From assembly GCA_900770445.1 (NCBI GenBank), contig CAAGKO010000040.1, positions 7,224 through 71,223 on the forward strand: a stretch of 64,000 nt of DNA, written 5' to 3'. The position numbers were made by a program, and so were the translations under genes. Shown piece after piece: positions 32,848 to 41,231 of the stretch; position 1 is the first letter of the stretch, and every line of letters starts with the position of its first letter. Source of the DNA: an uncultured Oribacterium sp. Its GTDB lineage: Bacteria > Bacillota > Clostridia > Lachnospirales > Lachnospiraceae. The notes under the pieces were generated by a model, which worked only from the letters and a program-made list of their open reading frames with translations, was not told the DNA's origin and searched no databases.

Positions 32848-34284
32848 ATGAAGATTGCCTATATGCTACGAGATCCCCTGGATCTCTGGTTTTTATTTGT
32901 CTATGTCATCGGCGTACTGATGCTGATTTTCGCGGCGATGCAGTTCCTGCATGCCGTCCTCTATAAGGATACGAAGGCCCGGCGCGATGGGGTGCGGGCG
33001 CTCCTCCTCGGGATCGGCCTGCTCACACCGCGCATCGTCTATCATCAGCTCCGCCTCGATGCCTCGGACTATAAAAAGGCCGTGACGGCGGCTTACCAGA
33101 GCACAACGGATGCGACACCGGAGACGGCCGACGGCTATACGCTCCTCGCGATCCAGCAGGGCGCTACAGATCCGGCCAATGCCGACATCGTGGTGTTGTC
33201 CACTGCACTTTATTCACCGGAGGGTACACCGAATGCGGCCGGACTCGCCGTGCTGAAGGCCGTTTCGGAGCAGACACTGAAACGGAAGAGCGCCGTCGAG
33301 CTTCGTTATATCGCCTTTACCGGAGAAGAGGATGCACTCGCGGGGGCGAGGCACTACCTCGACAGCCTTTCGGAGGAAGAGAAGGCCCGGGTGGTCGCTG
33401 ACATCCAGGTCGGCGACATTGGCCATGCAGACGCCGGTGCCTTTCAAATCGCGGTGAGCAACGGCCATGAAAATCCACTCACGGACCGGCTCGTGAAATC
33501 TGTGAAGCGGATGAGCGGGCAGAAGGCGACGTTGCGCGAGGATAAGCTGGCGGATCATACGGCGTTCAGCATGGATGGCATCCCGGCGGCGATGCTCCGG
33601 CAGGAGGGGATTATCGATGTCTCTCGGGAAGACGGAGGCACGGAAAGTGCCGGCACTGAACCGAAGCGTGGCGAAAGTGAACAGACAGGAAACCGCGTTT
33701 CATCCAAGGACGGTGGCACTGCTCCGGAGATGGACGAGCTGGCGAAGGCGGCGGTCATCGTCGGTGATACCGTGCAGAGACTTATGCGGGAGAAGAGTGG
33801 CCGCTTCCGAACGGAAGTGGAGGCGACGCCGGTGGACGTCCGTGCAGCCGGTGCATTCCAGCCGCAGATGGATGCATGGCCAGCCGGCACAGGGATCCCG
33901 GTGATCGAGCAGCAGCTCGGCACACGCCTGACGGATACCGGAAAAAGTGATGCAGACGGCTGCGAAATCTACACCGCGCAGCTCTACATCCTGCAGCAGG
34001 ATGCGCCGGTACCCGTCGAGGTTCATGTAACAACCGCGCCGGAACGTGTGGATCAGATCATAGTGGATACAACAGCACTGGGGATGGATGAAGCCATGCT
34101 CCGTCCGATGCTGACCAATTTCTTCGGCGAAGGAAGCGAAATGACCGCAGAAGATGGAAGCCATGAACAGATCTACCTTGATTCAAGTGCACAGGCGATG
34201 TATCATGTAAGCGCTGCCACGGCGTCTGAAACAGACACCGACGCATCGGTCGGAGGCTACACGCTCTCGATTACAGCCGCGTAA
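32848..34284 (+). CDS. Membrane-anchored M28 peptidase-like protein, probably inactive
   Basis: The 478-residue protein has two N-terminal hydrophobic helices (about 14-36 and 49-60), then a domain matching the M28 aminopeptidase fold. The motif RYIAFTGEEDALAGARHYL matches the family metal/catalytic GEE segment, and ADHTAFSMDGIPAAML matches the final metal-binding His. Yet the first metal-ligand motif (normally HxD in AHYDS) reads TALYSPEG, and the GANDNASG segment reads GTPNAAG, so at least two zinc ligands are missing. A disordered Glu/Gly/Ser-rich part and an unrelated C-terminal region follow. Start chosen at 32848; the frame upstream runs through the inverted repeat. It may bind rather than cleave peptides. 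Confidence 0.65.
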   Translation: MKIAYMLRDPLDLWFLFVYVIGVLMLIFAAMQFLHAVLYKDTKARRDGVRALLLGIGLLTPRIVYHQLRLDASDYKKAVTAAYQSTTDATPETADGYTLLAIQQGATDPANADIVVLSTALYSPEGTPNAAGLAVLKAVSEQTLKRKSAVELRYIAFTGEEDALAGARHYLDSLSEEEKARVVADIQVGDIGHADAGAFQIAVSNGHENPLTDRLVKSVKRMSGQKATLREDKLADHTAFSMDGIPAAMLRQEGIIDVSREDGGTESAGTEPKRGESEQTGNRVSSKDGGTAPEMDELAKAAVIVGDTVQRLMREKSGRFRTEVEATPVDVRAAGAFQPQMDAWPAGTGIPVIEQQLGTRLTDTGKSDADGCEIYTAQLYILQQDAPVPVEVHVTTAPERVDQIIVDTTALGMDEAMLRPMLTNFFGEGSEMTAEDGSHEQIYLDSSAQAMYHVSAATASETDTDASVGGYTLSITAA

Positions 34285-34309
34285 ATCATTCGTAACGCAT
34301 GATGGCAAG

Positions 34310-34386
34310 AGGTGGCACACATCTCATCCGATGAAAACTGCAGGACATGCAGCGATGATCAGGATGAATGTGTCAACCACCTTTTT
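34310..34386 (+). terminator. Terminator-like structure between the M28-like gene and the AEC permease gene
   Basis: AGGTGG and following bases (34310-34322) pair with ATGTGTCAACCACCT (34368-34382), enclosing an inner CTGCA/TGCAG hairpin; the outer stem ends in five Ts. It ends 23 bases before the AEC start, so it could be an attenuator of that gene. Confidence 0.65.
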
Positions 34387-34408
34387 CTGTACATGTCAGG
34401 GAGGCTTT

Positions 34409-35338
34409 ATGGAACTTGCACTTATTTCGATCCGCCAGGTCATCGTCTTTTTTATACTGATAATGACAGGATTTTTCGCGATCAAGGCGAAGGTCCTGAA
34501 GCCGGAGGCACGTCAGCACTTCTCAAGTCTTCTGGTATCGATTGTTGTACCCTGCATGATCGTGAATTCCTATATCACAGAATTTAATCCAGAGGTTTTT
34601 CACGGCATCGTGCTGGCGTTTATCCACTCCTTTATCCTCATTATGATCGGCCTCGTCATCGCCGTGCTGGCTGCCCGCCGTATGGGGGTCGAAAACCGGG
34701 CGATTTTTGAGTTTGCGATGATCTTTTCCAATGCCGGCTATATGGGCTTTCCCCTGATTCAGGCACTGTTCGGAAACGAAGGCATGCTATATGCAAGTAG
34801 CTATAACACCGTCTTCAATCTCCTCATCTGGACCTATGGCTATGCCCGGGTCTCCGGACAGACCGACGCGAAGAAGGTGATGAACACGATCGTTCATACG
34901 CCGGCGATGATTGCTGTTGTGCTCGGCCTCGTCATCTACCTTCTGCAGATTCCGGTACCGGAACTGATTCACCAGCCGATCTCAAACATCGGCGGGCTGA
35001 ATACCCCGCTTAGCATGATGATCACCGGCATGATTCTCGCAGGCTCCGATCTTTCGAAAGTGATCCGGGACAGAGCTGTCACCACCGTCATCGGCATTCG
35101 CCTCTTCCTGATCCCTGCCGTATGCCTGCTGATCTACGGCATCCTGCATATCAGCTTCGGCATGGCCTCTGAGGTCGTGCTGCTGCTTGAAGCCTGCCCG
35201 TGCGCTGCGATCAGCTCGGTCTTCGCCGTGCAGTTTCACTATGACGAAGAGAAGGTCGCCGGTGCTGTGATTCTCTCGACCCTGCTCAGCATACTGACGC
35301 TCCCGCTTACCGCCTATATCATCACGACGATCATCTGA
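34409..35338 (+). CDS. AEC (auxin efflux carrier) family permease
   Basis: The 309-residue membrane protein has the ten-helix AEC/BASS-like layout, with SNAGYMGFPLIQALFG in the first inverted half and LEACPCAAISSVFAVQF in the second, both hallmark discontinuous-helix segments. AEC proteins of bacteria transport malate/malonate or related acids. GGGAGG lies six bases before the ATG at 34409; the longer frame reading through the terminator is not supported. The last 30 bases of the gene are part of a 51-bp tandem duplication. Confidence 0.9.
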   Translation: MELALISIRQVIVFFILIMTGFFAIKAKVLKPEARQHFSSLLVSIVVPCMIVNSYITEFNPEVFHGIVLAFIHSFILIMIGLVIAVLAARRMGVENRAIFEFAMIFSNAGYMGFPLIQALFGNEGMLYASSYNTVFNLLIWTYGYARVSGQTDAKKVMNTIVHTPAMIAVVLGLVIYLLQIPVPELIHQPISNIGGLNTPLSMMITGMILAGSDLSKVIRDRAVTTVIGIRLFLIPAVCLLIYGILHISFGMASEVVLLLEACPCAAISSVFAVQFHYDEEKVAGAVILSTLLSILTLPLTAYIITTII

Positions 35339-35410
35339 AGCATCCTGATGCAACTGGTCACCGCCCATATCATCACGATGATCATCGGAAACATCATGAC
35401 GGTGATTTGA
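35309..35410 (+). repeat. 51-bp tandem duplication across the AEC gene stop
   Basis: Unit 1 (35309-35359) contains the last codons and stop of the AEC gene; unit 2 (35360-35410) repeats it with substitutions: ACCGCC-ATATCATCACGA-GATCATC recurs 51 bases on. 51 is a multiple of three, so unit 2 stays in frame after the stop and ends in another TGA. It looks like an old in-frame duplication now untranslated. Confidence 0.6.
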
Positions 35411-35431
35411 AATATCAATATGAAACCAGAA

Positions 35432-35462
35432 AATCCCCGGACCGCAATGCTGTTCGGGGATT
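35432..35462. terminator. Hairpin between AEC and small secreted protein genes, likely terminator
   Basis: AATCCCCG (35432-35439) and CGGGGATT (35455-35462) form a stem with a 15-base loop. On the minus strand it is followed by a T-rich stretch, so it best fits termination of the small secreted protein gene. Confidence 0.5.
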
Positions 35463-35492
35463 CGTTCATCTATTCAGTTGTATGTGCGATGA

Positions 35493-35837
35493 TCAGTTTA
35501 CACCGTAGCCTAAAGCAGCAGCATTGCCGATGCCCTGTGCTTCGAAAGCTGCACGAGCCTGATTCGCAAGAGCAGCAGCGTACTCAGAATATGAAGCATA
35601 AACAGTGCCGTCAGCAGTAACAACAGGTGTCTCTGCTGCAGTGGTCGCTGTCTGTGCAGCAACAGCTTCATTATAGGCATTTACATATGCAGCTGCAGCG
35701 TAAGAATAAATTTCCTTTGCTGTCATAGTGCTAACGTCGCGGGAAGCAACACCAGCAAATGCAGGAACGGACATAGCAGCAACCAGTGCGCCAGTCATCA
35801 CCATAGCGGCAATCTTCTTTGTCATCTTCATCATCAT
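35493..35837 (-). CDS. Small secreted alanine-rich protein
   Basis: Encodes 114 residues: a Lys/Met-rich start (with several in-frame ATGs at 35837, 35834, 35831), a signal peptide core AAMVMTGALVAAMSVPAFA with likely cleavage after AFA, then a mature part of about 80 residues rich in Ala, Thr, Tyr and Val, without Cys or recognised motif. GAGAGG lies three to nine bases upstream depending on the ATG used, so the exact start is open. AT-rich promoter-like sequence lies at about 35885-35905 on the same strand. No family is recognised. The mature part may form an alpha-helical (AAAAYVNAYNEAVAA) surface or extracellular protein. Confidence 0.7.
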   Translation of the reverse strand: MMMKMTKKIAAMVMTGALVAAMSVPAFAGVASRDVSTMTAKEIYSYAAAAYVNAYNEAVAAQTATTAAETPVVTADGTVYASYSEYAAALANQARAAFEAQGIGNAAALGYGVN

Positions 35838-36034
35838 ATACCTCTCAAATTTGATTTAATGCTCACATATTAAGTGAACACGATTTATATACAGTTTATA
35901 TCATGATTCTTAAGAAAATCCTACAGTTTTCACTCATTTTCGTAATAAATATACAGCACAATTACTGCAAAAACGGTATAAATATAAACAGATTCGTGCA
36001 TTCTGTCAGATTTCCTTTCGTTTTACGATGCGCA

Positions 36035-36086
36035 GGGGACCTGGAGGACCGGCAACAGAAGCTCAGTACTACGCGCTCGGATGTAA
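36035..36086. repeat. Intergenic repeat copy B
   Basis: Begins GGGGACCTGGAGGACCGGCA and continues through CAGTACTACGCGCTCGGA; it is the best match to copy A. It lies between tRNA-Pro and the small secreted protein gene. The rest of 35838-36034 is AT-rich, with a TTATAT/TATAAA-type promoter-like region for the minus-strand gene and no other gene. Confidence 0.6.
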
Positions 36087-36090
36087 GAGC

Positions 36091-36126
36091 AAAAAAAGAC
36101 CACCGAGAATGAAATCTCGATGGTCT
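36091..36126 (-). terminator. Terminator of tRNA-Pro
   Basis: On the minus strand AGACCATCGAGA pairs with TCTCGGTGGTCT (one mismatch) and is followed by seven Ts, just downstream of the tRNA. Confidence 0.88.
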
Positions 36127-36135
36127 ATCAATCGT

Positions 36136-36209
36136 CGGGGTGACAAGATTCGAACTTGCGACCCCCTGGTCCCAAACCAGGTGCTCTAGCCAAACTGAGC
36201 CACACCCCG
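36136..36209 (-). tRNA. tRNA-Pro (anticodon TGG)
   Basis: On the minus strand the 74 bases fold as a cloverleaf: acceptor CGGGGTG/CACCCCG, D-arm GCTC...GAGC, anticodon arm CTGGT TTTGGGA CCAG with anticodon TGG, and T-arm with GTTCGAATC. No encoded CCA tail is seen. A terminator follows directly, so it is a single-tRNA unit. Confidence 0.95.
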
Positions 36210-36280
36210 AAACGCTTTTCTCAAGCGACTTAGATACTATACTCAATTCAGCCAAGGTTGTCAACCGGTTTTTGATTATT

Positions 36281-37063
36281 TTAGTTAGAGAGGCGACATT
36301 CGATGAACTGCTCGATCGCCTGGCGGATATGCTTCAGTTTTTCGCGGGTGTCTGGATGATCGCTCTGGAAGCGTAGCATCTGGTCGAGGTAGCCCTGTGC
36401 GCGTACCTGGCGGAAGCTTTCGGTATAGACGAGGCCGAAGACGAAGGCCATGTGGCCGATCATGAAGTCGATGGCGGTGCGAGAGTACGCGCGGTCGACA
36501 TTGCGCGCATGCATCACGTCATCGTACACCTGATCGGTGATGGGTGCGGTGCGAAAGGCGTCCTCCGGGAGATCATAGATCTCGCTGCGTGGTGTTTCGC
36601 AGTTTACACGCAGGATGTCGATTTTATCTGCATCCCGCAGGATGGTGGCGAAGCGGTACTCGCGTGCACTGAGCTCCTCCGGGAGGCGGTACACGTTGTG
36701 GAGCCGTATCGTCTTTTCGAGGAGCGCAAGCTCATCCTCCTCTGCGTCGTCCACGAAGAGACGGAGCTTTCCGTCATGGAAGAGGATATCCGCGCTCAGC
36801 ATCGCATGATTACAGGACAGACGATCCTGAAAGGTATGATACTGGCGGAGCTGCTCGAAGCGGCCGATGTCATGGAGCATGCCGCTGAGCCAGGCGAGAT
36901 CACGGTCAGCCGCGGACAGTCCGAGATCTTCCGTGATTGCATCGCACATCGCAGCGACCCGGTAGGTGTGGTCCACCTTCAGCTTCACCTTCACATCGCT
37001 GAGGTCATAATCTGATACATAGGCTTTAAAGGCCTCTTTGACATGCATTCGATCGATGTTCAC
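36281..37063 (-). CDS. HD-domain phosphohydrolase
   Basis: The 260-residue protein has the HD superfamily metal-binding set: His32 (VDHTYRVAAMCD), His64-Asp65 (GMLHDIGRF), His86 and His122 (RLHNVYRLP), and Asp144 (RDADKIDILR). Such enzymes hydrolyse nucleotides or cyclic nucleotides; there is no second domain to narrow the substrate. The start is GTG at 37063, supported by GGGAGG in the end of the upstream gene. It follows the DNPH1-like gene by three bases and must be cotranscribed, suggesting a shared nucleotide-processing role. Confidence 0.9.
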   Translation of the reverse strand: MNIDRMHVKEAFKAYVSDYDLSDVKVKLKVDHTYRVAAMCDAITEDLGLSAADRDLAWLSGMLHDIGRFEQLRQYHTFQDRLSCNHAMLSADILFHDGKLRLFVDDAEEDELALLEKTIRLHNVYRLPEELSAREYRFATILRDADKIDILRVNCETPRSEIYDLPEDAFRTAPITDQVYDDVMHARNVDRAYSRTAIDFMIGHMAFVFGLVYTESFRQVRAQGYLDQMLRFQSDHPDTREKLKHIRQAIEQFIECRLSN

Positions 37064-37066
37064 CGT

Positions 37067-37483
37067 TCAGGCCTCCCGAAGAATCGCGTCCAGCTTCTGG
37101 AACAGCTCTTCTTTCGTTTCATAGGTATCGACATGGAAATACGCGTCGCCGCGGAGCATCGCACTGAGCTGTGTCTCGGACGGGCGGTAGAAGATGTAGC
37201 ATGGCTTTCCATAGTGTTCGCCGGCACAGAGCTCATAGCCGACGCCGAGGGACGGGCGGGTGCACTCTGCGATGAGAAGATCCGAGGTGCGCAGCCAGGT
37301 CATATCCTGATTATAGATGTCCTGATCCTTTACGCCCTGCTCGCATGCATTGAGATCCGTCGCGCCGATATGCTCGGTGAGTACGATGTCCGTCTCCTGA
37401 ATATGCCGGATGATGTCCCGATAGAGTGCGGCATCCTCACGGCCACCACGGATCGAACCTGCGAAATAAACTTTTTTATTCAT
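37067..37483 (-). CDS. DNPH1/Rcl-like 2'-deoxynucleoside 5'-phosphate N-hydrolase
   Basis: The 138-residue protein closely follows the vertebrate DNPH1 (Rcl) pattern: KVYFAGSIRGGREDAALY at the N-terminus, VLTEHIG, a QDIYNQDMTWL segment, and ECTRPSLGVGYELCAGEH with the catalytic Glu84, then SAMLRGDAYFHVDTYE. DNPH1 releases the base from 2'-deoxynucleoside monophosphates, removing abnormal ones such as 5-hydroxymethyl-dUMP; related deoxyribosyltransferases swap bases on nucleosides. The start at 37483 has GGAGA upstream; the longer frame reads into repeat copy C. The partner downstream is an HD phosphohydrolase. Confidence 0.85.
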   Translation of the reverse strand: MNKKVYFAGSIRGGREDAALYRDIIRHIQETDIVLTEHIGATDLNACEQGVKDQDIYNQDMTWLRTSDLLIAECTRPSLGVGYELCAGEHYGKPCYIFYRPSETQLSAMLRGDAYFHVDTYETKEELFQKLDAILREA

Positions 37484-37524
37484 TTTAAGTTCTCCATTTT
37501 CTGATGATGATCTGCAGTATTTCA

Positions 37525-37597
37525 GCGAAGGGACCCGGAGGGCAGGCAACGAAGGCCATACGTAGAGATCGTGTGAAATCAAGCCGGGTCCCCTCGC
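37525..37597. repeat. Intergenic repeat copy C with 14-bp terminal inverted repeat
   Basis: The start (GGGACCCGGAGGGCAGGCAAC) matches the core of copies A, B and D. Its two ends, 37525-37538 and 37584-37597, are inverted repeats with one mismatch, so the whole unit can fold as a hairpin. It lies in the leader of the DNPH1-like gene (minus strand), about 40 bases from its start. Confidence 0.6.
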
Positions 37598-37607
37598 ATA
37601 TTTTCAC

Positions 37608-37636
37608 TGAAAATTTTTCGACTTTTCTATTATAAT
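37608..37636 (+). promoter_or_regulatory. Promoter candidate for the sensor-lipoprotein operon
   Basis: A perfect TATAAT at 37631-37636, with TGAAAA at 37608-37613 as a weak -35 (17-bp spacer). It lies 33 bp before the start codon of the sensor lipoprotein gene. Confidence 0.5.
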
Positions 37637-37668
37637 AGTAAAATAATCAGAAAGTGGAAGTAAAAGTC

Positions 37669-38721
37669 ATGATAAAACTGCACAAACGACGGAACATATG
37701 CGCCGGTCTTTTCTTAACCGGCACACTTATACTCTTTGCGCTCAGTGCCTGCGGGCGCAGTGGCGCGGCGAATACGCCGGTTTTCGACGATATCCCCGAG
37801 GCTCAGAAGCTGACAGTCTACACGGCACATAAAGCCGAGGTCTACCGTCCGATCATCCAGGAGTTCGAGGAGTCCACGGGGATCTGGGTCGAGGTCCGTG
37901 CGGGCGGCACGACCGAGCTGCTCGAGGATCTGCAGGATATGCAGAACGCGTCGAAGCATGAGGTCGACATCATGTTCGGCGGCGGCATCGAGATGCTGGA
38001 AGCTTATAAGGACTGCTTTCAGCCGTATCAGTCGCCGCTGGAAGCGAAGCTGGATCCGATCTATCTATCACCGGATCACTACTGGACGCCTTTCACCGAG
38101 CTTCCGATCGTGTTTATCTATAACAGTAAGATCGTGCAGCCGGAGAGTGCACCGCACAGCTGGCAGGACTTCCTCGACGGCAGCTGGAAGGGCAGTATCA
38201 GCTTCGCGGATCCATCCATGTCCGGCACGAGCTACACGATACTCGAAACCATGAAGGATGCGACGCAGCTTCCGGAGGAGGCGATCCTCACGAGGTTCTG
38301 CGATGACCTCGACGGACATCTCGCGAAGGGCTCCGGAGAGGTACTTACGGAGGTCGCCAACGGTGACCGGCTGGTGGGCATCACCCTCGAGGAGAGTGCG
38401 CTGAAGGAAATCGCGCGTGGCAGTGATGTCGGCATCAGCTATCCGACAGAGGGCACCTCCGCGGTTCCGGATGGTGCGGCCATCGTGAAGAACGCCCCGC
38501 ACCCGGAAAATGCCGAGCGCTTCCTCGACTTCATCCTGAGCGATCCGGTGCAGCGCTATACGATTTCCCCGCTGTTCCGACGCTCGGTCCGTACGGACCT
38601 GTCCACGAACGACAAGACCGTGGGGCTCCGCATCCTCGCCTTCGATATCGAGGAGGCCAGTGAACGGCAGACGAAGGTGCTGCAGGATTTCTGGCAGATC
38701 TGGGAGGCACGTTATGCTTGA
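37669..38721 (+). CDS. Extracellular solute-binding lipoprotein, family 1 (ferric/anion type), likely sensor subunit
   Basis: The 350-residue precursor has a lipoprotein signal peptide with lipobox ALSAC (Cys28). The mature part is a periplasmic-binding-protein fold of the ferric-iron/phosphonate type: LTVYTAHKAEVYRPIIQEFEESTGIWVEV, DIMFGGGIEMLEAYKD, YNSKIVQPESAPHSWQDFLD, TLEESALKEIARGSDVGISYPTEGTSAVPDGAAIVKNAPHPENAERFLDF. It overlaps the kinase gene by eight bases with no permease in this transcript segment, a setup seen where a binding protein feeds a sensor kinase (three-component systems, for example PgtC-like or PhoP-independent systems). ATG at 37669 is preferred over an in-frame GTG at 37654. 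Confidence 0.85.
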   Translation: MIKLHKRRNICAGLFLTGTLILFALSACGRSGAANTPVFDDIPEAQKLTVYTAHKAEVYRPIIQEFEESTGIWVEVRAGGTTELLEDLQDMQNASKHEVDIMFGGGIEMLEAYKDCFQPYQSPLEAKLDPIYLSPDHYWTPFTELPIVFIYNSKIVQPESAPHSWQDFLDGSWKGSISFADPSMSGTSYTILETMKDATQLPEEAILTRFCDDLDGHLAKGSGEVLTEVANGDRLVGITLEESALKEIARGSDVGISYPTEGTSAVPDGAAIVKNAPHPENAERFLDFILSDPVQRYTISPLFRRSVRTDLSTNDKTVGLRILAFDIEEASERQTKVLQDFWQIWEARYA

Positions 38722-40393
38722 GTACATCAACAAGTCCTACCGTCGCCAGCTGATGTTCTACTTCACCCTGGTATCCGTCGTCCCGCTCGTGCTGAGCGGA
38801 CTGCTGCTCGTCGGCATGTTCCGTACGCGTGTCCACCGGGAGTTCGCGACCCAGGACCTCGGAAAGCAGCATCTGATCGAGCAGCGCCTCGAGGAGCACT
38901 TCTCGACCGTGGAGACGGTCATCGCGCAGATTGCAGACGATGCAGATATTCAGAAAGCATTGGCCCAGGGTACTGTTTCGTCCTCGAACATCTATGCGGC
39001 GCTCTACCGTGAAACACAGGCGATCCGTCCCTTCTCGACGGTCGACATCTACACCGGCGAAAAGCGTATCTACACGACGGACCGCGGTACGGTGTCGAAG
39101 ACGCTGCCGTCTGATTTCGGCATCATCGCCCGCCTCGAGGCACAGCCGGAGACGACGGCCTACGTCCTGAACTACGACGGCATCTACACCCGGGAAACAA
39201 GTCTTCAGATCGGTCGTAAAATCAATGCCAATGCCGGCTACGTCATCGTGACGATCGATCAGAGCGATTTCGAAAACATACTGAAGGAGAGCTATAACGG
39301 TAACGAGGGCGTCCTCCTGCTGAATGCTTACTGGGAGCCGCTCTATGCCGGCGGAAATCTCGCATCCGAGGCAAATCTTCAGCTTTTTCGGACGAACCGT
39401 CTGGAGGGGCGACGCCTGAATGAGACATTCGCCGATAATCTCTATGCGACCGCTGTCGGCGATACGGGACTGACGCTCGTCTACATGACGCCACCGGCAC
39501 TCAGCGAGGACATCTTCCGTATGATGTTCATGATGTTGCTGATCATCACGGTGCTGGTGCTCATCGGCAGCCTGATGCTGTCCGGCTATGTATCGAATTT
39601 CCTCGCCCAGCCGATCCAGAAGCTGAGTGACGGCATGCGGGCCCTGCGCCATGGAGATCTGAGCGCCCATGTGGAGCTTCCGCGGGATGATGAGCTCGGC
39701 CAGCTCGCCGATGGATTCAATAAAACGACGGTACGGATCCGCCGAAACATGGAAGAGCGGGTGCAGCAGCAGAAGCGCCTCAACGAAACCGAGATGCGGA
39801 TGATGCAGGCACAGCTGAATCCACATTTCCTCTATAACACGCTCGACACCATCAAGTGGGTGGCGAAGGCCCATCAGGTGCCGGAAATCGTCACCCTCAG
39901 CTCGGATCTCGCGAAGATCCTCCGCCGAAGCATCTCGGGACGGGAGTTCGAAACGCTGCAGGAGGAGCTCGAGCTGCTCGAAAGCTACTGCAATATCCAG
40001 GAGCTGCGCTTCGATAACTCCTTCAGCTTCGAGGTCGAGGTACCGGAGGAGCTGATGGCATGCATGGTGCCGAAGCTGATGCTGCAGCCGATCGTCGAAA
40101 ATGCCATCATCCATGGCCTTGAGGGCGTCGAGGATGGACTCGTGAAGGTCACCGCCCGCCGGGTAGAAGAGGAGCTCGAGATCCATGTGATGGATAACGG
40201 CTGCGGCATCGAGGATGCCTTCATCGAGATGGTGAAGAAACATGATGGGAAGCTGCTGAGCGGACACCTCGGTTTCGCGAACGTGGATTCGATCATCCGT
40301 CTGAATTATGGCCCTCCGTATGGCATCGACATCGCACGGCTGCCGGAGGGCGGTACAGATGTCGTGCTGCGACTGCCGTACCGGAAAGAATAG
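38714..40393 (+). CDS. LytS/YesM-type sensor histidine kinase
   Basis: The 559-residue kinase has a transmembrane helix at about 15-37, an extracytoplasmic dCACHE-like region (38-265), a second helix (268-290), a HAMP domain (about 290-345) and a His_kinase domain with QAQLNPHFLYNTLDTIKW (His371), followed by a HATPase with MLQPIVENAIIHGLEG and MDNGCGIEDAF. It starts at 38714, with GGGAGG eight bases upstream, overlapping the lipoprotein gene. In YesMN-type systems such a kinase works with an AraC-type regulator, which lies next. Confidence 0.94.
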   Translation: MLEYINKSYRRQLMFYFTLVSVVPLVLSGLLLVGMFRTRVHREFATQDLGKQHLIEQRLEEHFSTVETVIAQIADDADIQKALAQGTVSSSNIYAALYRETQAIRPFSTVDIYTGEKRIYTTDRGTVSKTLPSDFGIIARLEAQPETTAYVLNYDGIYTRETSLQIGRKINANAGYVIVTIDQSDFENILKESYNGNEGVLLLNAYWEPLYAGGNLASEANLQLFRTNRLEGRRLNETFADNLYATAVGDTGLTLVYMTPPALSEDIFRMMFMMLLIITVLVLIGSLMLSGYVSNFLAQPIQKLSDGMRALRHGDLSAHVELPRDDELGQLADGFNKTTVRIRRNMEERVQQQKRLNETEMRMMQAQLNPHFLYNTLDTIKWVAKAHQVPEIVTLSSDLAKILRRSISGREFETLQEELELLESYCNIQELRFDNSFSFEVEVPEELMACMVPKLMLQPIVENAIIHGLEGVEDGLVKVTARRVEEELEIHVMDNGCGIEDAFIEMVKKHDGKLLSGHLGFANVDSIIRLNYGPPYGIDIARLPEGGTDVVLRLPYRKE

Positions 40394-40426
40394 ATGGGGT
40401 AAACCGCATAGATAGCGGCTCCCCAT
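40394..40426 (+). other. Hairpin between kinase and regulator genes
   Basis: ATGGGG (40394-40399) pairs with CCCCAT (40421-40426) around an inner CCGC/GCGG stem. No U-run follows, so it may set mRNA stability or relative expression rather than terminate. Confidence 0.5.
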
Positions 40427-40472
40427 AGAAGATCGCCCGTGGGATATACGACCAGGGGTGGGGAGGTTTGTT

Positions 40473-41231
40473 ATGACATCAGTATTAGTCGTCGATGACG
40501 AAAAATTCGTCCGGGAGGGCATCGTCCGTGGAACCGACTGGAAGAGTGTCGGCTGTGAAGTCGTCGGACAGGCGAAGAACGGAGAGGAGGCCCTCGCACT
40601 GGCGCGCACACTGCATCCGGCGCTGATCGTTACCGATATCCGCATGCCGAAGATGGACGGCATCGAGCTCGTGCGGACACTTCGGGAAGAAAAGCAGGCT
40701 GTAAAGGTGATTTTCCTTACCGCCTACAGTGACTTCAGCTATGCGCAGCAGGCCGTACGCCTGCAGGCCTCCGACTATCTGCTGAAGCCCTTTGAGGATG
40801 GCCAGCTTGAAGCCGTCGTGAAGAAGATCCTCGGGGAGGATATCCTGCATGGGAAGCGTGCGGTGTCCCCGAGGGATGCGGAGCTTCTGCCACTAAAGGA
40901 GGCGAACGCAGAGATGCATCGCTATGTGCAGAGCGCGATCGCGTACATCGCGGATCACTACAGTGAGGATGCCATCAGCATCACACGCATCGCTGAAGAC
41001 ATCGGTGTATCCGAGGGGCATCTCAGCCGTCTCTTTAAGAAGGACACCGGGCAGAGCATCAACAGCTATATTACCTGCTACCGAATGCGAACGGCGATGC
41101 GCCTCCTCCGGGATGTGCGCTATAAGGTCTATGAGGTCTGCGAGATGGTCGGCTATCACGACATCGCCTACTTCTCCGGTACCTTTAAAAAACTGACCGG
41201 GATGACTCCGTCGGATTACCAGGAGAGCTAG
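40473..41231 (+). CDS. AraC-type response regulator (YesN-like)
   Basis: The 252-residue protein has a receiver domain (VVDDE, phospho-acceptor Asp55 in LIVTDIRMPKMDG, Lys105 in YLLKPFEDG) and two helix-turn-helices of the AraC family: ISITRIAEDIGVSEGHLSRLFKKDTGQSINSYITCYRMRTAMRLLRD and YKVYEVCEMVGYHDIAYFSGTFKKLTGMTPSDYQ. Start at 40473 with GGGAGG six bases upstream. It should control the ABC transporter operon that begins 179 bp downstream; no operator site is obvious by eye. Confidence 0.95.
   Translation: MTSVLVVDDEKFVREGIVRGTDWKSVGCEVVGQAKNGEEALALARTLHPALIVTDIRMPKMDGIELVRTLREEKQAVKVIFLTAYSDFSYAQQAVRLQASDYLLKPFEDGQLEAVVKKILGEDILHGKRAVSPRDAELLPLKEANAEMHRYVQSAIAYIADHYSEDAISITRIAEDIGVSEGHLSRLFKKDTGQSINSYITCYRMRTAMRLLRDVRYKVYEVCEMVGYHDIAYFSGTFKKLTGMTPSDYQES

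Noticed and set aside
38531..40663. 710-codon open frame on the minus strand over the LytS-type kinase
   Set aside because: Antisense of the kinase and regulator genes, with no domain recognised; the plus-strand reading has full motifs and ribosome binding sites.
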